Below, in pieces: positions 46,860 to 55,797 of a stretch of DNA of 64,000 bases (positions are counted from its first letter, which is position 1; every line of letters begins with the position of its first letter). The stretch is from positions 310,001 to 374,000 of the forward strand of contig LT598464.1 of the NCBI GenBank assembly GCA_900074745.1. Direction: 5' to 3'. The notes beneath the pieces were generated by a model. That model ran no database searches and was not told the DNA's origin. It saw nothing but the letters and a program-made list of their open reading frames with translations. The position numbers and the translations under genes are program-made. This DNA comes from Lachancea mirantina (Eukaryota; Ascomycota; Saccharomycetes; Saccharomycetales; Saccharomycetaceae).

Positions 46860-47453
46860 TTACTTCTTCAAGAAATCTTCAAGGTTCAACAACGAGCTCT
46901 TCTTGGGCTGCTTTTCGCCATTTTTCTTTGACAACAAGTTACTCAAGGTGCTCAATTTCCTTTTTTTGGCCCTTTCCTTCGCACTGGACCGTTTACCGAT
47001 ACCATTCTCACTACCCGATTTCTGAGCTTCTTTAATTCCAGGCATCTTGGAGCGCATACTCTCGGTAAATGGCCCTGCCACTGGTTTCCCCGTGTTTTCT
47101 CTCACTCCAGTCCGTTTGATCGGAAAACTTTTCAGGTCTCCACAATCCAAACACTCATAACTCAAGACTTGATTTCCACCGTTGGAAAGCTCGTCACTCA
47201 CGTCCTCTAATCGTTGTCGCACATTCACTCCACCAATTCGCACGCATCCACATTTCCCACAGAATTTTGTCCCGTCTCCCGTTATGTGCTCTGGCAGTTG
47301 CAAGCGATTCCTCTTTGCAGCGTTGTAAAAGCTTTTTAAATACAAACCGGATAACTGCGGCGGCCCTGTTAGCGATGCCATGTGTACAAGATTGTATTTT
47401 TGGTTCATATGACTCGTCACAAATTTCTCTCTTTGCTGCCGATTCAATGACAT
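46860..47453 (-). CDS. SNM1: SNM1, RNase MRP protein subunit
   Basis: A 197-residue basic protein (198 in S. cerevisiae), a subunit specific to RNase MRP, which cleaves pre-rRNA at site A3 and some mRNAs. The zinc cluster is visible as FCGKCGC near residues 65-71 and YECLDCGD near 100-107. The C-terminal third is Lys-rich (KERAKKRKLSTLSNLLSKKN), closely matching the S. cerevisiae tail. The N-terminus NQKYNLVHMASL aligns with RQKYNLLHVLPTL. The start at 47453 is the first ATG; an upstream frame extension begins with TTG only. Confidence 0.93.
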   Translation of the reverse strand: MSLNRQQREKFVTSHMNQKYNLVHMASLTGPPQLSGLYLKSFYNAAKRNRLQLPEHITGDGTKFCGKCGCVRIGGVNVRQRLEDVSDELSNGGNQVLSYECLDCGDLKSFPIKRTGVRENTGKPVAGPFTESMRSKMPGIKEAQKSGSENGIGKRSSAKERAKKRKLSTLSNLLSKKNGEKQPKKSSLLNLEDFLKK

Positions 47454-47583
47454 CTGGCAAACGCAAACCAACCTATGTAAAAAGAGACCGATGTTTTTTT
47501 AATGAACATGATCCAATTTCGGAGCCCTTGTAGTAGTCAGTTTAGTATCTTCGGATTCCAAAGAAGTCGATGATACATTTCTG

Positions 47584-47592
47584 GCGATGAGC
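47584..47592 (+). promoter_or_regulatory. PAC motif in the SNM1/YUH1 promoter
   Basis: GCGATGAGC matches the PAC element bound by Dot6/Tod6, which controls ribosome-biogenesis genes. It lies 131 bases upstream of the SNM1 ATG in the 282-base divergent promoter. SNM1 acts in pre-rRNA processing, so it is the natural target. Confidence 0.65.
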
Positions 47593-47735
47593 TTCGTTCG
47601 TAATGCTTCGAAGAGTTCAAGATTCTTGGAAGGGTCTTACTAGGTATTGGAGTCCGAATTGAAGCCTAAAAGAAGCCTGATAGAAGCCAAACGTCAGTTC
47701 ATTTATCAATTTAAGAGCACATCTCATTAGGCACA

Positions 47736-48437
47736 ATGTCTTTACCAAAATCTGTAGTACCTCTGGAATCCAATCCCGAGGTTTTCACTGGAATGGCCAA
47801 AAAAATCGGGTTGAAAAATGGGTTTGAATTCTACGATATCTTTTCCTTAACCGAACCTGATTTGCTTGCGTTTTTGCCTCGTCCCATGACAGCTATAATA
47901 CTGCTCTTTCCGTTGAATCGGTTATTCGAGTCTTCGAAGGATTCTGAAAGCACTTCAGCGAATGCAGACACCCTTCCTGTTTGGTTTCAACAGAAGGTCA
48001 GAAACGCTTGCGGATTATATGCCCTATTACATTCGTTGTCGAACAACGCAGATTGTCTGATACCAGACTCGCTCCTGGGAAAATTTCTGCAGGAGTCTGT
48101 CAACACGGACAACAAGTTTGACGACGAAACGACAGACAACTTTATCATTTCGCTTGGTGATCTGTATAGCCAGAGCTCAAGCCAGGGACAGACAGAAGCA
48201 CCAGACGCCAACGACGAGGTTGACCTGCATTTTATAACATTTGTCAATCGGGCTGGAGAAGTCTACGAGCTCGATGGAAGACGTGGCGATGGAGCCAAGA
48301 GTTTGGGCAAGTCCTCATCGCAGGATTTGCTAGAAGAGCCCGTAATCAAGAGTCGCGTGCAATGGTACATGGATAATGCAGATGAAGACTCCAGGTTGAA
48401 ATTCTCGCTGTTAGGTTTAGGGCCGTCATGGGATTGA
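47736..48437 (+). CDS. YUH1: YUH1, ubiquitin C-terminal hydrolase (UCH family)
   Basis: A 233-residue cysteine protease (236 in S. cerevisiae) that removes small adducts from the ubiquitin C-terminus and matures the ubiquitin-like Rub1. The catalytic triad is in place: C92 in RNACGLYALLHSL, H165 in DLHFITFVN and D180 in YELDGRRG. The oxyanion Gln is Q86. The N-terminal segment begins VPLESNPEVFTGMAKKIGL, a typical UCH start. It ends 19 bases from the THP3 stop codon on the other strand. Confidence 0.96.
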   Translation: MSLPKSVVPLESNPEVFTGMAKKIGLKNGFEFYDIFSLTEPDLLAFLPRPMTAIILLFPLNRLFESSKDSESTSANADTLPVWFQQKVRNACGLYALLHSLSNNADCLIPDSLLGKFLQESVNTDNKFDDETTDNFIISLGDLYSQSSSQGQTEAPDANDEVDLHFITFVNRAGEVYELDGRRGDGAKSLGKSSSQDLLEEPVIKSRVQWYMDNADEDSRLKFSLLGLGPSWD

Positions 48438-48456
48438 TATCGATCACACACCTTAT

Positions 48457-50010
48457 CTACAACTGACCCTTTATATCAACTCGTTTTGCCTTTTCAAATT
48501 GCGATGCAATGATCCCGCGGCTTCTTTTGATATCAAGAAAGAAAGATTTAGCCGAGTCGTCGCTTGTGTCCTTGGTAACGATGCACTGAGCCAGCCCATG
48601 TTGCTTCAAAAATTGAGCCCCCATTTCATGACCTGTGAATCCCAGCTGCTGGAAAAGAAAGCTGAGAGACAACTGATTGTAGCTTTTTGAGATGATATCG
48701 AGCGCTTTAAGTCTCTCTCGATTTACAAATGTGTCGACAAGATGTCTTCGTGGCCCCTCAGTTTCGCAGTACAGTTTGAAAAACTGATGATAATTGCTCA
48801 TGAGCGAAGCTTCCGCCATTTTGAGAGAATGCTGTACAATTGGGTGTCTGAAAATAGCTAAGTTTTCCGCCTCCATGTATTTCAGCTTTAGTGCGTTAAT
48901 AGAGTTGTGACTATTCATCATTAAAAAGTAAAGAACTCTATAGCTCAAAAACTCCTCCAAATTGGACTTTTTTAAATCAGGTATCTCAAAAAGATGAATC
49001 AATCTGCTTTGACATTGATTGAATTCCCCAATGTCTCCATTCTCGAGCGCAACCCGCGCATGTGTTTGATAAACCTTCATGGTGAATTTATTTTCTATGA
49101 TTTGAACCCGCAAGTCTTGCCGAATGGACTTAAATTGATCACAAAAATAGGAATATGTAACCTCTTGATTTTTGTATTTGGACGAAACGAGATCATAGGA
49201 TTTTTTCAAAACGTTTAAAGGCCGAACTAAATCTGGATCTGGTTCCGAGGTTAATCTCAAATATTTTTTTTCCAACGTCTGACATCGTCCCACAACGGGT
49301 TTCTGTTTATCGAATTTGTAAAAGTTAGTGGATGTTGCATTCAGATTCGCGTAGTCCTCATCGTCAGCTTTTGGCTTCTTGACCATCGAGTCATTAGAAA
49401 ATCTTTCCATTCGTTTCCTTCTGCGCTCCAACTCCCTCTCGTCTGTCGCCCTCTTCCCTTTGTCCTGCCGACGCGCTATATTGCTCATATTCGGTGCACC
49501 TAAGGGAGAAGTTCGAGGACTTGCCAATGGAGGAGGAGGCGGTACTTGAACAGCTTTCCTTACTGGCGGAGGAGGAGGCGGAACAGCCGAATGACGAGAC
49601 GATTTTGAAGATGCCAAAGATATTTTGTCACACACCAACTGAGGCCATGTCTCTCTGGGAGAAAGCAAAGGCAAGCTCTGCGACCACCAGTCGTTGATGT
49701 GTTCTTTTTTCTCTGAAAATGCCTGGAATATGAGATCTTTAACCTGAATTAAAAGTTCCGCTTTGGATCTTTCGTCAAGACCCTTTTGTTCAGCCATCTG
49801 AAAAGATCCCAAAATGAATTCCCTTAGCCCAGACGGATTCGATCCAGTCTCGTCAGTGATTATATTCTGCAGCAAAGTGCTTTTTTCTTTCTCGATCTTG
49901 CGTTTCCTCATCGCTTTAGATTGCCCCAAAGTCAAAGGATCCACCTGATTGTAAAGCGCATTTCCTGCATGATTTACACCATCAGAATTCCCACGAGGTC
50001 GGTTACTCAT
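48457..50010 (-). CDS. THP3: THP3, SAC3/GANP-domain mRNA biogenesis factor
   Basis: A 517-residue protein (470 in S. cerevisiae) that works with Csn12 in transcription elongation and mRNA maturation. The C-terminal half is a SAC3/GANP/leng8-type PCI region with VGRCQTLEKKYLRLTSEPDP, VRPLNVLKKSYDLV and the helical NKFTMKVYQTHARVALENGD. The middle has two proline runs (PPPPPPVRKAVQVPPPPP) and a basic segment (ERRRKRMERF) found in Thp3 proteins. The start at 50010 is the first ATG. In S. cerevisiae THP3 (YPR045C) is beside MCM16 (YPR046W). Here both lie in the YUH1-URA8 block, which reflects the ancestral order. Confidence 0.92.
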   Translation of the reverse strand: MSNRPRGNSDGVNHAGNALYNQVDPLTLGQSKAMRKRKIEKEKSTLLQNIITDETGSNPSGLREFILGSFQMAEQKGLDERSKAELLIQVKDLIFQAFSEKKEHINDWWSQSLPLLSPRETWPQLVCDKISLASSKSSRHSAVPPPPPPVRKAVQVPPPPPLASPRTSPLGAPNMSNIARRQDKGKRATDERELERRRKRMERFSNDSMVKKPKADDEDYANLNATSTNFYKFDKQKPVVGRCQTLEKKYLRLTSEPDPDLVRPLNVLKKSYDLVSSKYKNQEVTYSYFCDQFKSIRQDLRVQIIENKFTMKVYQTHARVALENGDIGEFNQCQSRLIHLFEIPDLKKSNLEEFLSYRVLYFLMMNSHNSINALKLKYMEAENLAIFRHPIVQHSLKMAEASLMSNYHQFFKLYCETEGPRRHLVDTFVNRERLKALDIISKSYNQLSLSFLFQQLGFTGHEMGAQFLKQHGLAQCIVTKDTSDDSAKSFFLDIKRSRGIIASQFEKAKRVDIKGQL

Positions 50011-50272
50011 TCTACAGACGAGCGTTATTTTGAAGATCTTATTAAAAGGTCGATAAGAGTTGTTGACGATAGCTGTTGGTTTGTCTCCTTGGGCAAAAGT
50101 GGGATCGATGAGTTCCAGTTCGTGTCACCTTAATGGAATCTGAAAAGTCCATGTACCTATGTACGAAAAAGTCGACTTAAACCTCACCGTATGTCGCACA
50201 TCCAACTATTTGAAAGGGCATCGATCAGCGTTGTTACATTGAAGTTTCTCATATCACATGAATATTTCTCTC

Positions 50273-51241
50273 TCATTGATAAAATTGGCCCAGTTTGCTT
50301 TGTGTAGATTGCTGTGCTTTTGAAACTTGTTTCTTGAAATCATCGTCGGTCATGTCGCTCGTGACCTGCTTCAAAAGCTCGAAAGCCAGCCCGTAGAAGT
50401 TATTTCTGCGCATCACAATTTCTCTTTTCCAGCCTTCTCTTTTCTGTAGCTCATTGTTCAATTGCACTTGGAAAGTGTACTCATCAATCGCACCACTCGC
50501 TAGCTTGTCCTTAAGAGCATCCAACCTATCTCTTATAATCGCCATCACCGAGAACTTGGCAGAGCCGTGGGCAGCGTCTGCCGCTATTCTTTTCTGTAAA
50601 ATATTGGCCACATTGGCTGCGAATATCTCAGGATTACCGTTATCCTTGCCACAGTCGGAATATACTATTGGAGATGAGCGCAGTCCATCCAACTCGTAGA
50701 TGGCACCACCACAAGGGATAAAAGCGACGAAATGGAACAATTCAGACGTGTTACGACTGTCTGGGGTCGGACGATTTTCGTCCATTACAAAGGGGTCTGG
50801 AGACGTAAAGGAATTGTGAACCGAGCGAATCTCTTCCGAATTCGAAATCGTTTCACCCTTGAGAGCCGAGTCATTGAAACCCGATGTAAACTCCAGAAAA
50901 GTGCTCAGCGTATTACCAAGTTTGATAGTTTGGGGATTTTCTGCGCTTAAAGACAGCAAAGCGTTCAGAACTGCCTGGGTCCCACAGGCGTTTTGGATCG
51001 TTTGCTGTGCGAAAAACAGAGAGTCAGGATACTCTGTAACATACTGTCCGTGAGACAGCTTGTCTCTGCCGTATTCCTCTGCATTATATTGGAACAGAAA
51101 CACCACTCCATATAAATCGCAACCCATCATAGTTAGATCGTCAAGCACTGGCACATCTTCAAATTGAACACCTTGAACTCCCAAATTCTTCACAAGTTCC
51201 GTAAAAACACCTGCGTCGGACTCAATTGTATTCCAAGACAT
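50273..51241 (-). CDS. UCH37/UCHL5-type deubiquitinase
   Basis: A 322-residue UCH-family enzyme (human UCHL5 is 329). UCH37 binds the 26S proteasome through Rpn13, and in animals also the INO80 complex, and trims ubiquitin chains. Catalytic residues are present: C86 in QNACGTQAVLNALL, H170 in LFHFVAFIP and D185 in YELDGLRSS. Unlike Yuh1 it has the extra C-terminal ULD-like extension, with WKREIVMRRNNFYGLAFELL resembling the UCH37 KRENxRRRHNYxPFIxELLK motif. S. cerevisiae lacks this gene; S. pombe has Uch2. It lies between THP3 and AIM25 on the minus strand, so two UCH genes are found within 4 kb. Confidence 0.92.
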   Translation of the reverse strand: MSWNTIESDAGVFTELVKNLGVQGVQFEDVPVLDDLTMMGCDLYGVVFLFQYNAEEYGRDKLSHGQYVTEYPDSLFFAQQTIQNACGTQAVLNALLSLSAENPQTIKLGNTLSTFLEFTSGFNDSALKGETISNSEEIRSVHNSFTSPDPFVMDENRPTPDSRNTSELFHFVAFIPCGGAIYELDGLRSSPIVYSDCGKDNGNPEIFAANVANILQKRIAADAAHGSAKFSVMAIIRDRLDALKDKLASGAIDEYTFQVQLNNELQKREGWKREIVMRRNNFYGLAFELLKQVTSDMTDDDFKKQVSKAQQSTQSKLGQFYQ

Positions 51242-51602
51242 TCTGAACTTGATTCGCTAGCTTTAATTTTACGAGATTTGACCCGCTTTCGTCGTCTTGT
51301 CGTTGTCCTGTAGTTCGTTATATATCCAGGTCATGCTGAAATTTAAAGAAAGCCTAGTATAACTTCTATAGAAGCAGGTGATCGACACCGTCTCAAGGAG
51401 AAATCATGAATGCGGATCGAATGAACTCGATAATCGACTCTTTCGCAGTCAATTTTTTATGGCAGCGGCGACGCCTATTTCAGCGAGCTTCCAAAAGCCG
51501 AAATCTAACATTTGTTGTCCACCAAGTGAGGTAAAACCTGAGATACCCTAGATCTGTAGTTATTTCTGTCATTGGTCCAATATTAAGATTTCCCATGCAC
51601 CA
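51242..51602. other. Intergenic region upstream of UCH37
   Basis: A 361-base gap between the UCH37 start and the AIM25 stop codon, both on the minus strand. It should hold the UCH37 promoter. I saw no TATA box or known factor site of note. Confidence 0.45.
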
Positions 51603-52556
51603 TCATTCGCCATAGTCACCAAATCCGATCAGCCCACCACTGTGACCGGAATGCCTGGAAAAATAGTCAAAGTCAATAGAAACGGCATTTGCTAGCAAAA
51701 TGGCACGTTGATCCAGAGTTAACACGCGATTGCTCACCAGTTCGCGCGGGTATACGCCCTCGAAACTGCGGAATGAGTCCATGCGAACCACGTAGACTCC
51801 TGTATCGGTAAACAGTTCTCTGCCCAGCCCGACCCAATTCCGGTCTACACTGGCCAAAATTCTGCCATCTTGATCGGTTAGCGGGAACTCAAAACTCAAA
51901 AACGGAGCGTCGATCTTGGCAAACTGTGCAAAAGTGTCGACATTGCTTTGATCGCGCTGGAACAGTTCATAACGACGTCGCCACAAGTGCCAATTTTGAA
52001 CACTTTCACCAACCAAAGTCCCCTCTTCTCCCAAATTGGATACGCCTTGAGGTACGGGACCACCGCTGAACGCAGAGGGTTGTACTATTGAGGGCGAAGT
52101 AGACTCTCCACGCACCACATCGGCTTGTTGTGGAAGAATTGTTTTTATGTGAGAATTGATCCACGAGAAAGGGCGCTTGATCGTCAAAAGCACGTTTCCC
52201 CAATTGTCAAAGACGTCGACAAGGAAGGGTCGATGTAACCTGTAAAATTGTCGCAACACGGCCTTGGTAATCCCAAAATCCCTTTCTTGCATGTACCCTA
52301 TTCTATTTCCCAGAGCGTCCATGATCACGTATTTGTTTGCCTGTTCGAACCCAAGAAACACGTTCATCATTTCAATTTGTCTCTCAACAACGATGGTGGG
52401 CTCATTCAATATGGTGGTGGCAATGGGGTCATTGACTTGAATGATGGAATTGGTTTCAAAGCTGAGATTTGGCTGGGCCCCTGAGGGCCTCCGCGACGGT
52501 ATCCTAGCTAATCTTGGAGGACTGTAAAAACGTCGAATCACCAACCTTCTAATCAT
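51603..52556 (-). CDS. AIM25: AIM25, mitochondrial phospholipid scramblase-like protein
   Basis: A 317-residue protein (327 in S. cerevisiae) of the scramblase/LURAP family. S. cerevisiae Aim25 is mitochondrial and linked to inheritance and stress, with no proven scrambling reaction. The N-terminus is basic (MIRRLVIRRFYSPPRLARI), a probable mitochondrial presequence. The scramblase-like barrel includes NKYVIMDALGNRIGYMQE, FLVDVFDNWGNVLLTIKRPF and QDGRILASVDRNWVGLGREL. The C-terminal helix LDQRAILLANAVSIDFDYFS matches the scramblase membrane-proximal segment. It matches YJR100C in position. Confidence 0.94.
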   Translation of the reverse strand: MIRRLVIRRFYSPPRLARIPSRRPSGAQPNLSFETNSIIQVNDPIATTILNEPTIVVERQIEMMNVFLGFEQANKYVIMDALGNRIGYMQERDFGITKAVLRQFYRLHRPFLVDVFDNWGNVLLTIKRPFSWINSHIKTILPQQADVVRGESTSPSIVQPSAFSGGPVPQGVSNLGEEGTLVGESVQNWHLWRRRYELFQRDQSNVDTFAQFAKIDAPFLSFEFPLTDQDGRILASVDRNWVGLGRELFTDTGVYVVRMDSFRSFEGVYPRELVSNRVLTLDQRAILLANAVSIDFDYFSRHSGHSGGLIGFGDYGE

Positions 52557-53253
52557 GTTTCTCTTCTTCTTATACTTCGATTCTTCAATTAGATGTTCTA
52601 GTTTAAAAGCATCTCATGCATCGAATAGACCATCGAGGTCGCACCAGACGGTTCGCTACATGGTTGAACTACAACACTGGGAAGGTTTTGACATTGAGAT
52701 CGGAACCAACTTCGCTACGCCAGTCTTTTTAGTAATCCACTGGGCTTCAGTTCGTTACGTTAGCATCAATTTCCCGGGTTTCCACAGCTGAAAGCCGTCA
52801 GCACCATACAAGATACCCTCGAGCTCGATAGCCACATGTCAGATAATCCTTTCAAGTGGCATTCAAACACCTCAAATGCATACACCGAATAGTAGATTTA
52901 CAAACCCGAAAATCATGAGAGGCACATCAACCTTGAAGATAACACGGGACACCGGGCGAAGGCTTCAGAGCAGGTAGAATCGTGGGCAAAAAAGGATATG
53001 AAAACATCAACAAGCATAATCGTGCTCAGTACTAAAAACTCTCAAACGCACGGCTCTCAACAGGGGCTATTGTGTCTTGGATATTTTCCCTAGTTTATTA
53101 CTTCTCTCGTCCCTCTCATCTTGTCCTACTATTAAGATGTTCATGAAATTGAAAAATAACCAACTTGCTGGTTTCTATTGGAAAATTTTCCAAAGAGCCA
53201 ATTCTGGATCTGGGTATAGAGCGTATACATAAGGCCGTATTGCAAGGTGTCGG
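52557..53253. other. Long divergent intergenic region, AIM25 and RSM26
   Basis: This 697-base region is unusually long for this compact genome. Open frames in it have no family resemblance. It contains a TCTCGTCCCTCTCATC pyrimidine tract near 53103-53118. I recognised no tRNA, snoRNA or repeat. An unannotated non-coding RNA cannot be excluded. Confidence 0.4.
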
Positions 53254-54033
53254 ATGTTCCAATTTGGGTCTAGAAGAGCCATTCACAGTGTGCCTCGGCT
53301 GCCAGGGCTGAATGAGCTGACGAAGACAGGCATACCGGGCGTATTGAGTCCACTTGGATTCGAAGTGGCGTGGAAACAACAGCAGCAAGCGTTATGTGAT
53401 AAATTAACGTTGGCAACGAGTGGGACGTCGCTGGAATCATATTTACCGTTCCATTTGGTGTTGAATACGGCCAAGAAACCGTTCCAGACGAATATTTTCA
53501 ATTTGGCTTCAGCTGCGCATAATAATCATTTGTTCATTGAGAACATTTTACCAAGCGGTAGTGGTAGTGGTAATGGTAATGGTCGCGACGTTTCGTCACG
53601 GCTATTCCAATCGCGAATCGAAGAACAGTACCAGTGTAGCTGGGACGAGTTGAAGCGCGAAATGGTGCGTCGCGCCGAGACTGAGGTTCTGGGCCAGGGT
53701 TGGTTGTTCCTTGTAGAAAACAGCGACAAAGAGTTACACATTTTGACGGTACAGAATCACGGAACACCGTACTATTTCCCTCGCAACCAGACGTTCGACA
53801 TGAACTCTGCGTTGTCGCTCGAAGAGTTTACGCAATTCAACGCAATTCAAAAAGCTGTACAAAACGGTACCAAGATCCAAGATTGGACCATGCCTCTCAT
53901 TGCTGTGAGTTTGTGGGACCATGTGTATTTGCATGATTACGGTGTCAAAGGTCGTTCTAAGTACGTCGAAAAGGTACTCGACAATCTGAATTGGTCCGTC
54001 GTGAACTCAAGGCTATATTCTGGCCAGACCTGA
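53254..54033 (+). CDS. RSM26: RSM26, mitochondrial small-subunit ribosomal protein mS42
   Basis: A 259-residue protein (266 in S. cerevisiae) related to Fe/Mn superoxide dismutase but serving as a ribosomal protein. The fold is recognisable from the N-terminal helix hairpin to [18 protein letters not shown] near the C-terminus, where SODs have LLxxDVWEHAYYLDY. Ligand positions are only partly kept: DHVY stands in place of EHAY, so it is probably not a metalloenzyme. The N-terminus ([16 protein letters not shown]) is a likely presequence. [10 protein letters not shown] linker lies near 101-109. It converges with VPS25 across 51 bases, as for YJR101W and YJR102C. Confidence 0.93.
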   Translation: MFQFGSRRAIHSVPRLPGLNELTKTGIPGVLSPLGFEVAWKQQQQALCDKLTLATSGTSLESYLPFHLVLNTAKKPFQTNIFNLASAAHNNHLFIENILPSGSGSGNGNGRDVSSRLFQSRIEEQYQCSWDELKREMVRRAETEVLGQGWLFLVENSDKELHILTVQNHGTPYYFPRNQTFDMNSALSLEEFTQFNAIQKAVQNGTKIQDWTMPLIAVSLWDHVYLHDYGVKGRSKYVEKVLDNLNWSVVNSRLYSGQT

Positions 54034-54084
54034 TGACCCACTATTTTCCCCTTCGCTATTTAGCACACATGTATATAGTTGAAC

Positions 54085-54627
54085 TTACACAACTTTGACT
54101 CCCATCACTTTATTCTGATCCTTGAGTAAGCTGGCTCTTCCGCGTTCTCGTAGTCTCAGTAAGCATTTTTCCATTAGCATTGAATCCATACCGTGAAATT
54201 CACAACCAAGCGTCTCATCACCCTCTATCAATTCATACAGCGTTATAACCTGGTTCAGTTTACCGCTGCTTTCAAACCACTGCAAAATCAACGCACTCCA
54301 AGAATCCAGACTTCTCCACAGTATGAAATAGTTGGAATCGGAATCGATTCTTAGTGCTTTTTCAGTTTCGATCATTTTATGCCAAATTTCTTCGATAAAA
54401 GTCGATTTGACCGATCGTTGGATAACGTCGTTGCGGAAAACGCTTTGTTTGTCTCCACCATCTTTTGCTGGTGTTCCTTCTGCCGTTATACACCAAACTC
54501 GTTCTTTTTTGGCAAACTCCACTATGATCTCGCACCAAACCGTCAACTGCTGTTCTCGAATCAAAGCATTTGGCTGACACGTGTACAATGGTGGAAATGA
54601 GTAAATCGCAGGCAAATTAGTCGTCAT
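54085..54627 (-). CDS. VPS25: VPS25, ESCRT-II subunit
   Basis: A 180-residue protein (202 in S. cerevisiae) made of two winged-helix domains. Two copies of Vps25 form the arms of ESCRT-II and contact Vps20 of ESCRT-III during sorting into multivesicular bodies. The N-terminal SFPPLYTCQPNALIREQQL contains the PPxY-like motif that binds Vps22 and Vps36, and W31 lies in the following helix. The C-terminal helix bearing KCLLRLRERGRASLLKD ends the second domain. The start at 54627 is the first ATG. VPS25 and MCM16 share a 120-base divergent promoter with TATATATA at 54664-54671. Confidence 0.93.
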   Translation of the reverse strand: MTTNLPAIYSFPPLYTCQPNALIREQQLTVWCEIIVEFAKKERVWCITAEGTPAKDGGDKQSVFRNDVIQRSVKSTFIEEIWHKMIETEKALRIDSDSNYFILWRSLDSWSALILQWFESSGKLNQVITLYELIEGDETLGCEFHGMDSMLMEKCLLRLRERGRASLLKDQNKVMGVKVV

Positions 54628-54747
54628 TCTGCCTGCCGTTGATTCTGTCGTGGATGGCCTTACTATATATACTGGTTACCAGTTTTTCATTTTCAAGGTA
54701 GTTAGGTAGTTAAGTCATCTTTTTTAGACACCATCATCAAATGACAG

Positions 54748-55299
54748 ATGGAACAACAGATCAGGGACCTTGAAACCCGCTATGTGGGCGTTTACAACGA
54801 CTTAATCAATGAATTGGATCGAATATACCTGTTACGTCGCAAGACAGCAATCCAAGATGAGCAATTGCTTGCCATTCGACACCAATTGCAAGCATCTTTG
54901 ACTATGACAATCCCGCTATCAAAAGCAGCGAGTATCGGAAATGAGTCTACGGATTTGGATCTACGGCTTCACGAAATGCTAGTAACAGGTCGTCAACTGG
55001 ACGAACAAGTCATTGCGAACCAGAACCAACACCTGGATCAGATGACCCGGCTGTCACAATTAAGAAAAGAGTTTTTTGAGCTTCGATCTGAGACTAGGTG
55101 TTTAGTAGACGTGTTGAGGGACAGGACTCACAATATGCCGTCCACGCCGCCAGAGCCCACAGAATCTGTCCAAAACCAAAGCGACGTCGCCCGACAGAAT
55201 GAGCGCATGAAAATCGTTCTAACAGCATTGATAGTACAGTCTGGATACCAAGGAACATGCACCGAAATTGACGAGTGGCTCAGGATATGTGGAGGGTAA
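54748..55299 (+). CDS. MCM16: MCM16, kinetochore CENP-H homologue
   Basis: A 183-residue coiled-coil protein (181 in S. cerevisiae) of the Ctf3 complex (Ctf3, Mcm16, Mcm22; CENP-I/H/K) in the inner kinetochore. The N-terminal LETRYVGVYNDLINELDRIYLLR closely matches LEKEHVEVYRELLITLDRLYLIR of S. cerevisiae. Further on, LLAIRHQLQASL and the C-terminal ALIVQSGYQGT match as well. Heptad character runs through residues 1-120. An ATG at 54741, seven bases upstream and out of frame, opens only ten codons. The start at 54748 is inferred from the alignment. In S. cerevisiae it neighbours THP3. Confidence 0.88.
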   Translation: MEQQIRDLETRYVGVYNDLINELDRIYLLRRKTAIQDEQLLAIRHQLQASLTMTIPLSKAASIGNESTDLDLRLHEMLVTGRQLDEQVIANQNQHLDQMTRLSQLRKEFFELRSETRCLVDVLRDRTHNMPSTPPEPTESVQNQSDVARQNERMKIVLTALIVQSGYQGTCTEIDEWLRICGG

Positions 55300-55797
55300 T
55301 GAAAGGGAGAGAGGAACATAATGCGTGGCCATGATTTGATTTCTCAGGAAACGGGCCGAAGCAGGCCCCAATGATCCGACGTTACTACTGAAACCCTCAG
55401 TGTACACCTACTTATCGTCCAAGATACCCACAACCCATTGTTAACCGCCTTCTAGCTGCGAATGCTCGAGCTTAAGTGTCGCTGGCGTTATTGGCGATGT
55501 CGCGATGAGATTGCACCCTTGCACCACATACTGACTTGTCCTGGATTTTCTTTTTTGGTGAAAAATTTTCCACATCATCGCGATGAGATGAGTATAAGAT
55601 GAACTGAAATCGACCTTTCCCCACGATAAGACTTCTAAAAAATCACCTTCCGCTCACTCACCCCCTTCGTTTTTCTTGTTCTTTTTTTTATTATTCTTGA
55701 CATTGCCAAGTGGCTTTCTTTAAAATCTCGTGAGGTTTTGCTGGGCGAGGGTCGTACTGCGTAGACAAGCAAGAACACATTAATCACCAAAGCGACC
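55300..55797 (+). promoter_or_regulatory. URA7 promoter with two PAC motifs and an RRPE
   Basis: The 12-mer TCGCGATGAGAT occurs at 55500-55511 and 55578-55589. The second extends to GCGATGAGATGAG, a full PAC element. TGAAAAATTTT, the RRPE motif, lies at 55559-55569, directly before the second PAC. PAC with RRPE marks the ribosome-biogenesis regulon, in which S. cerevisiae URA7 is also found. The rest of the 498-base gap shows no gene. Confidence 0.75.
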
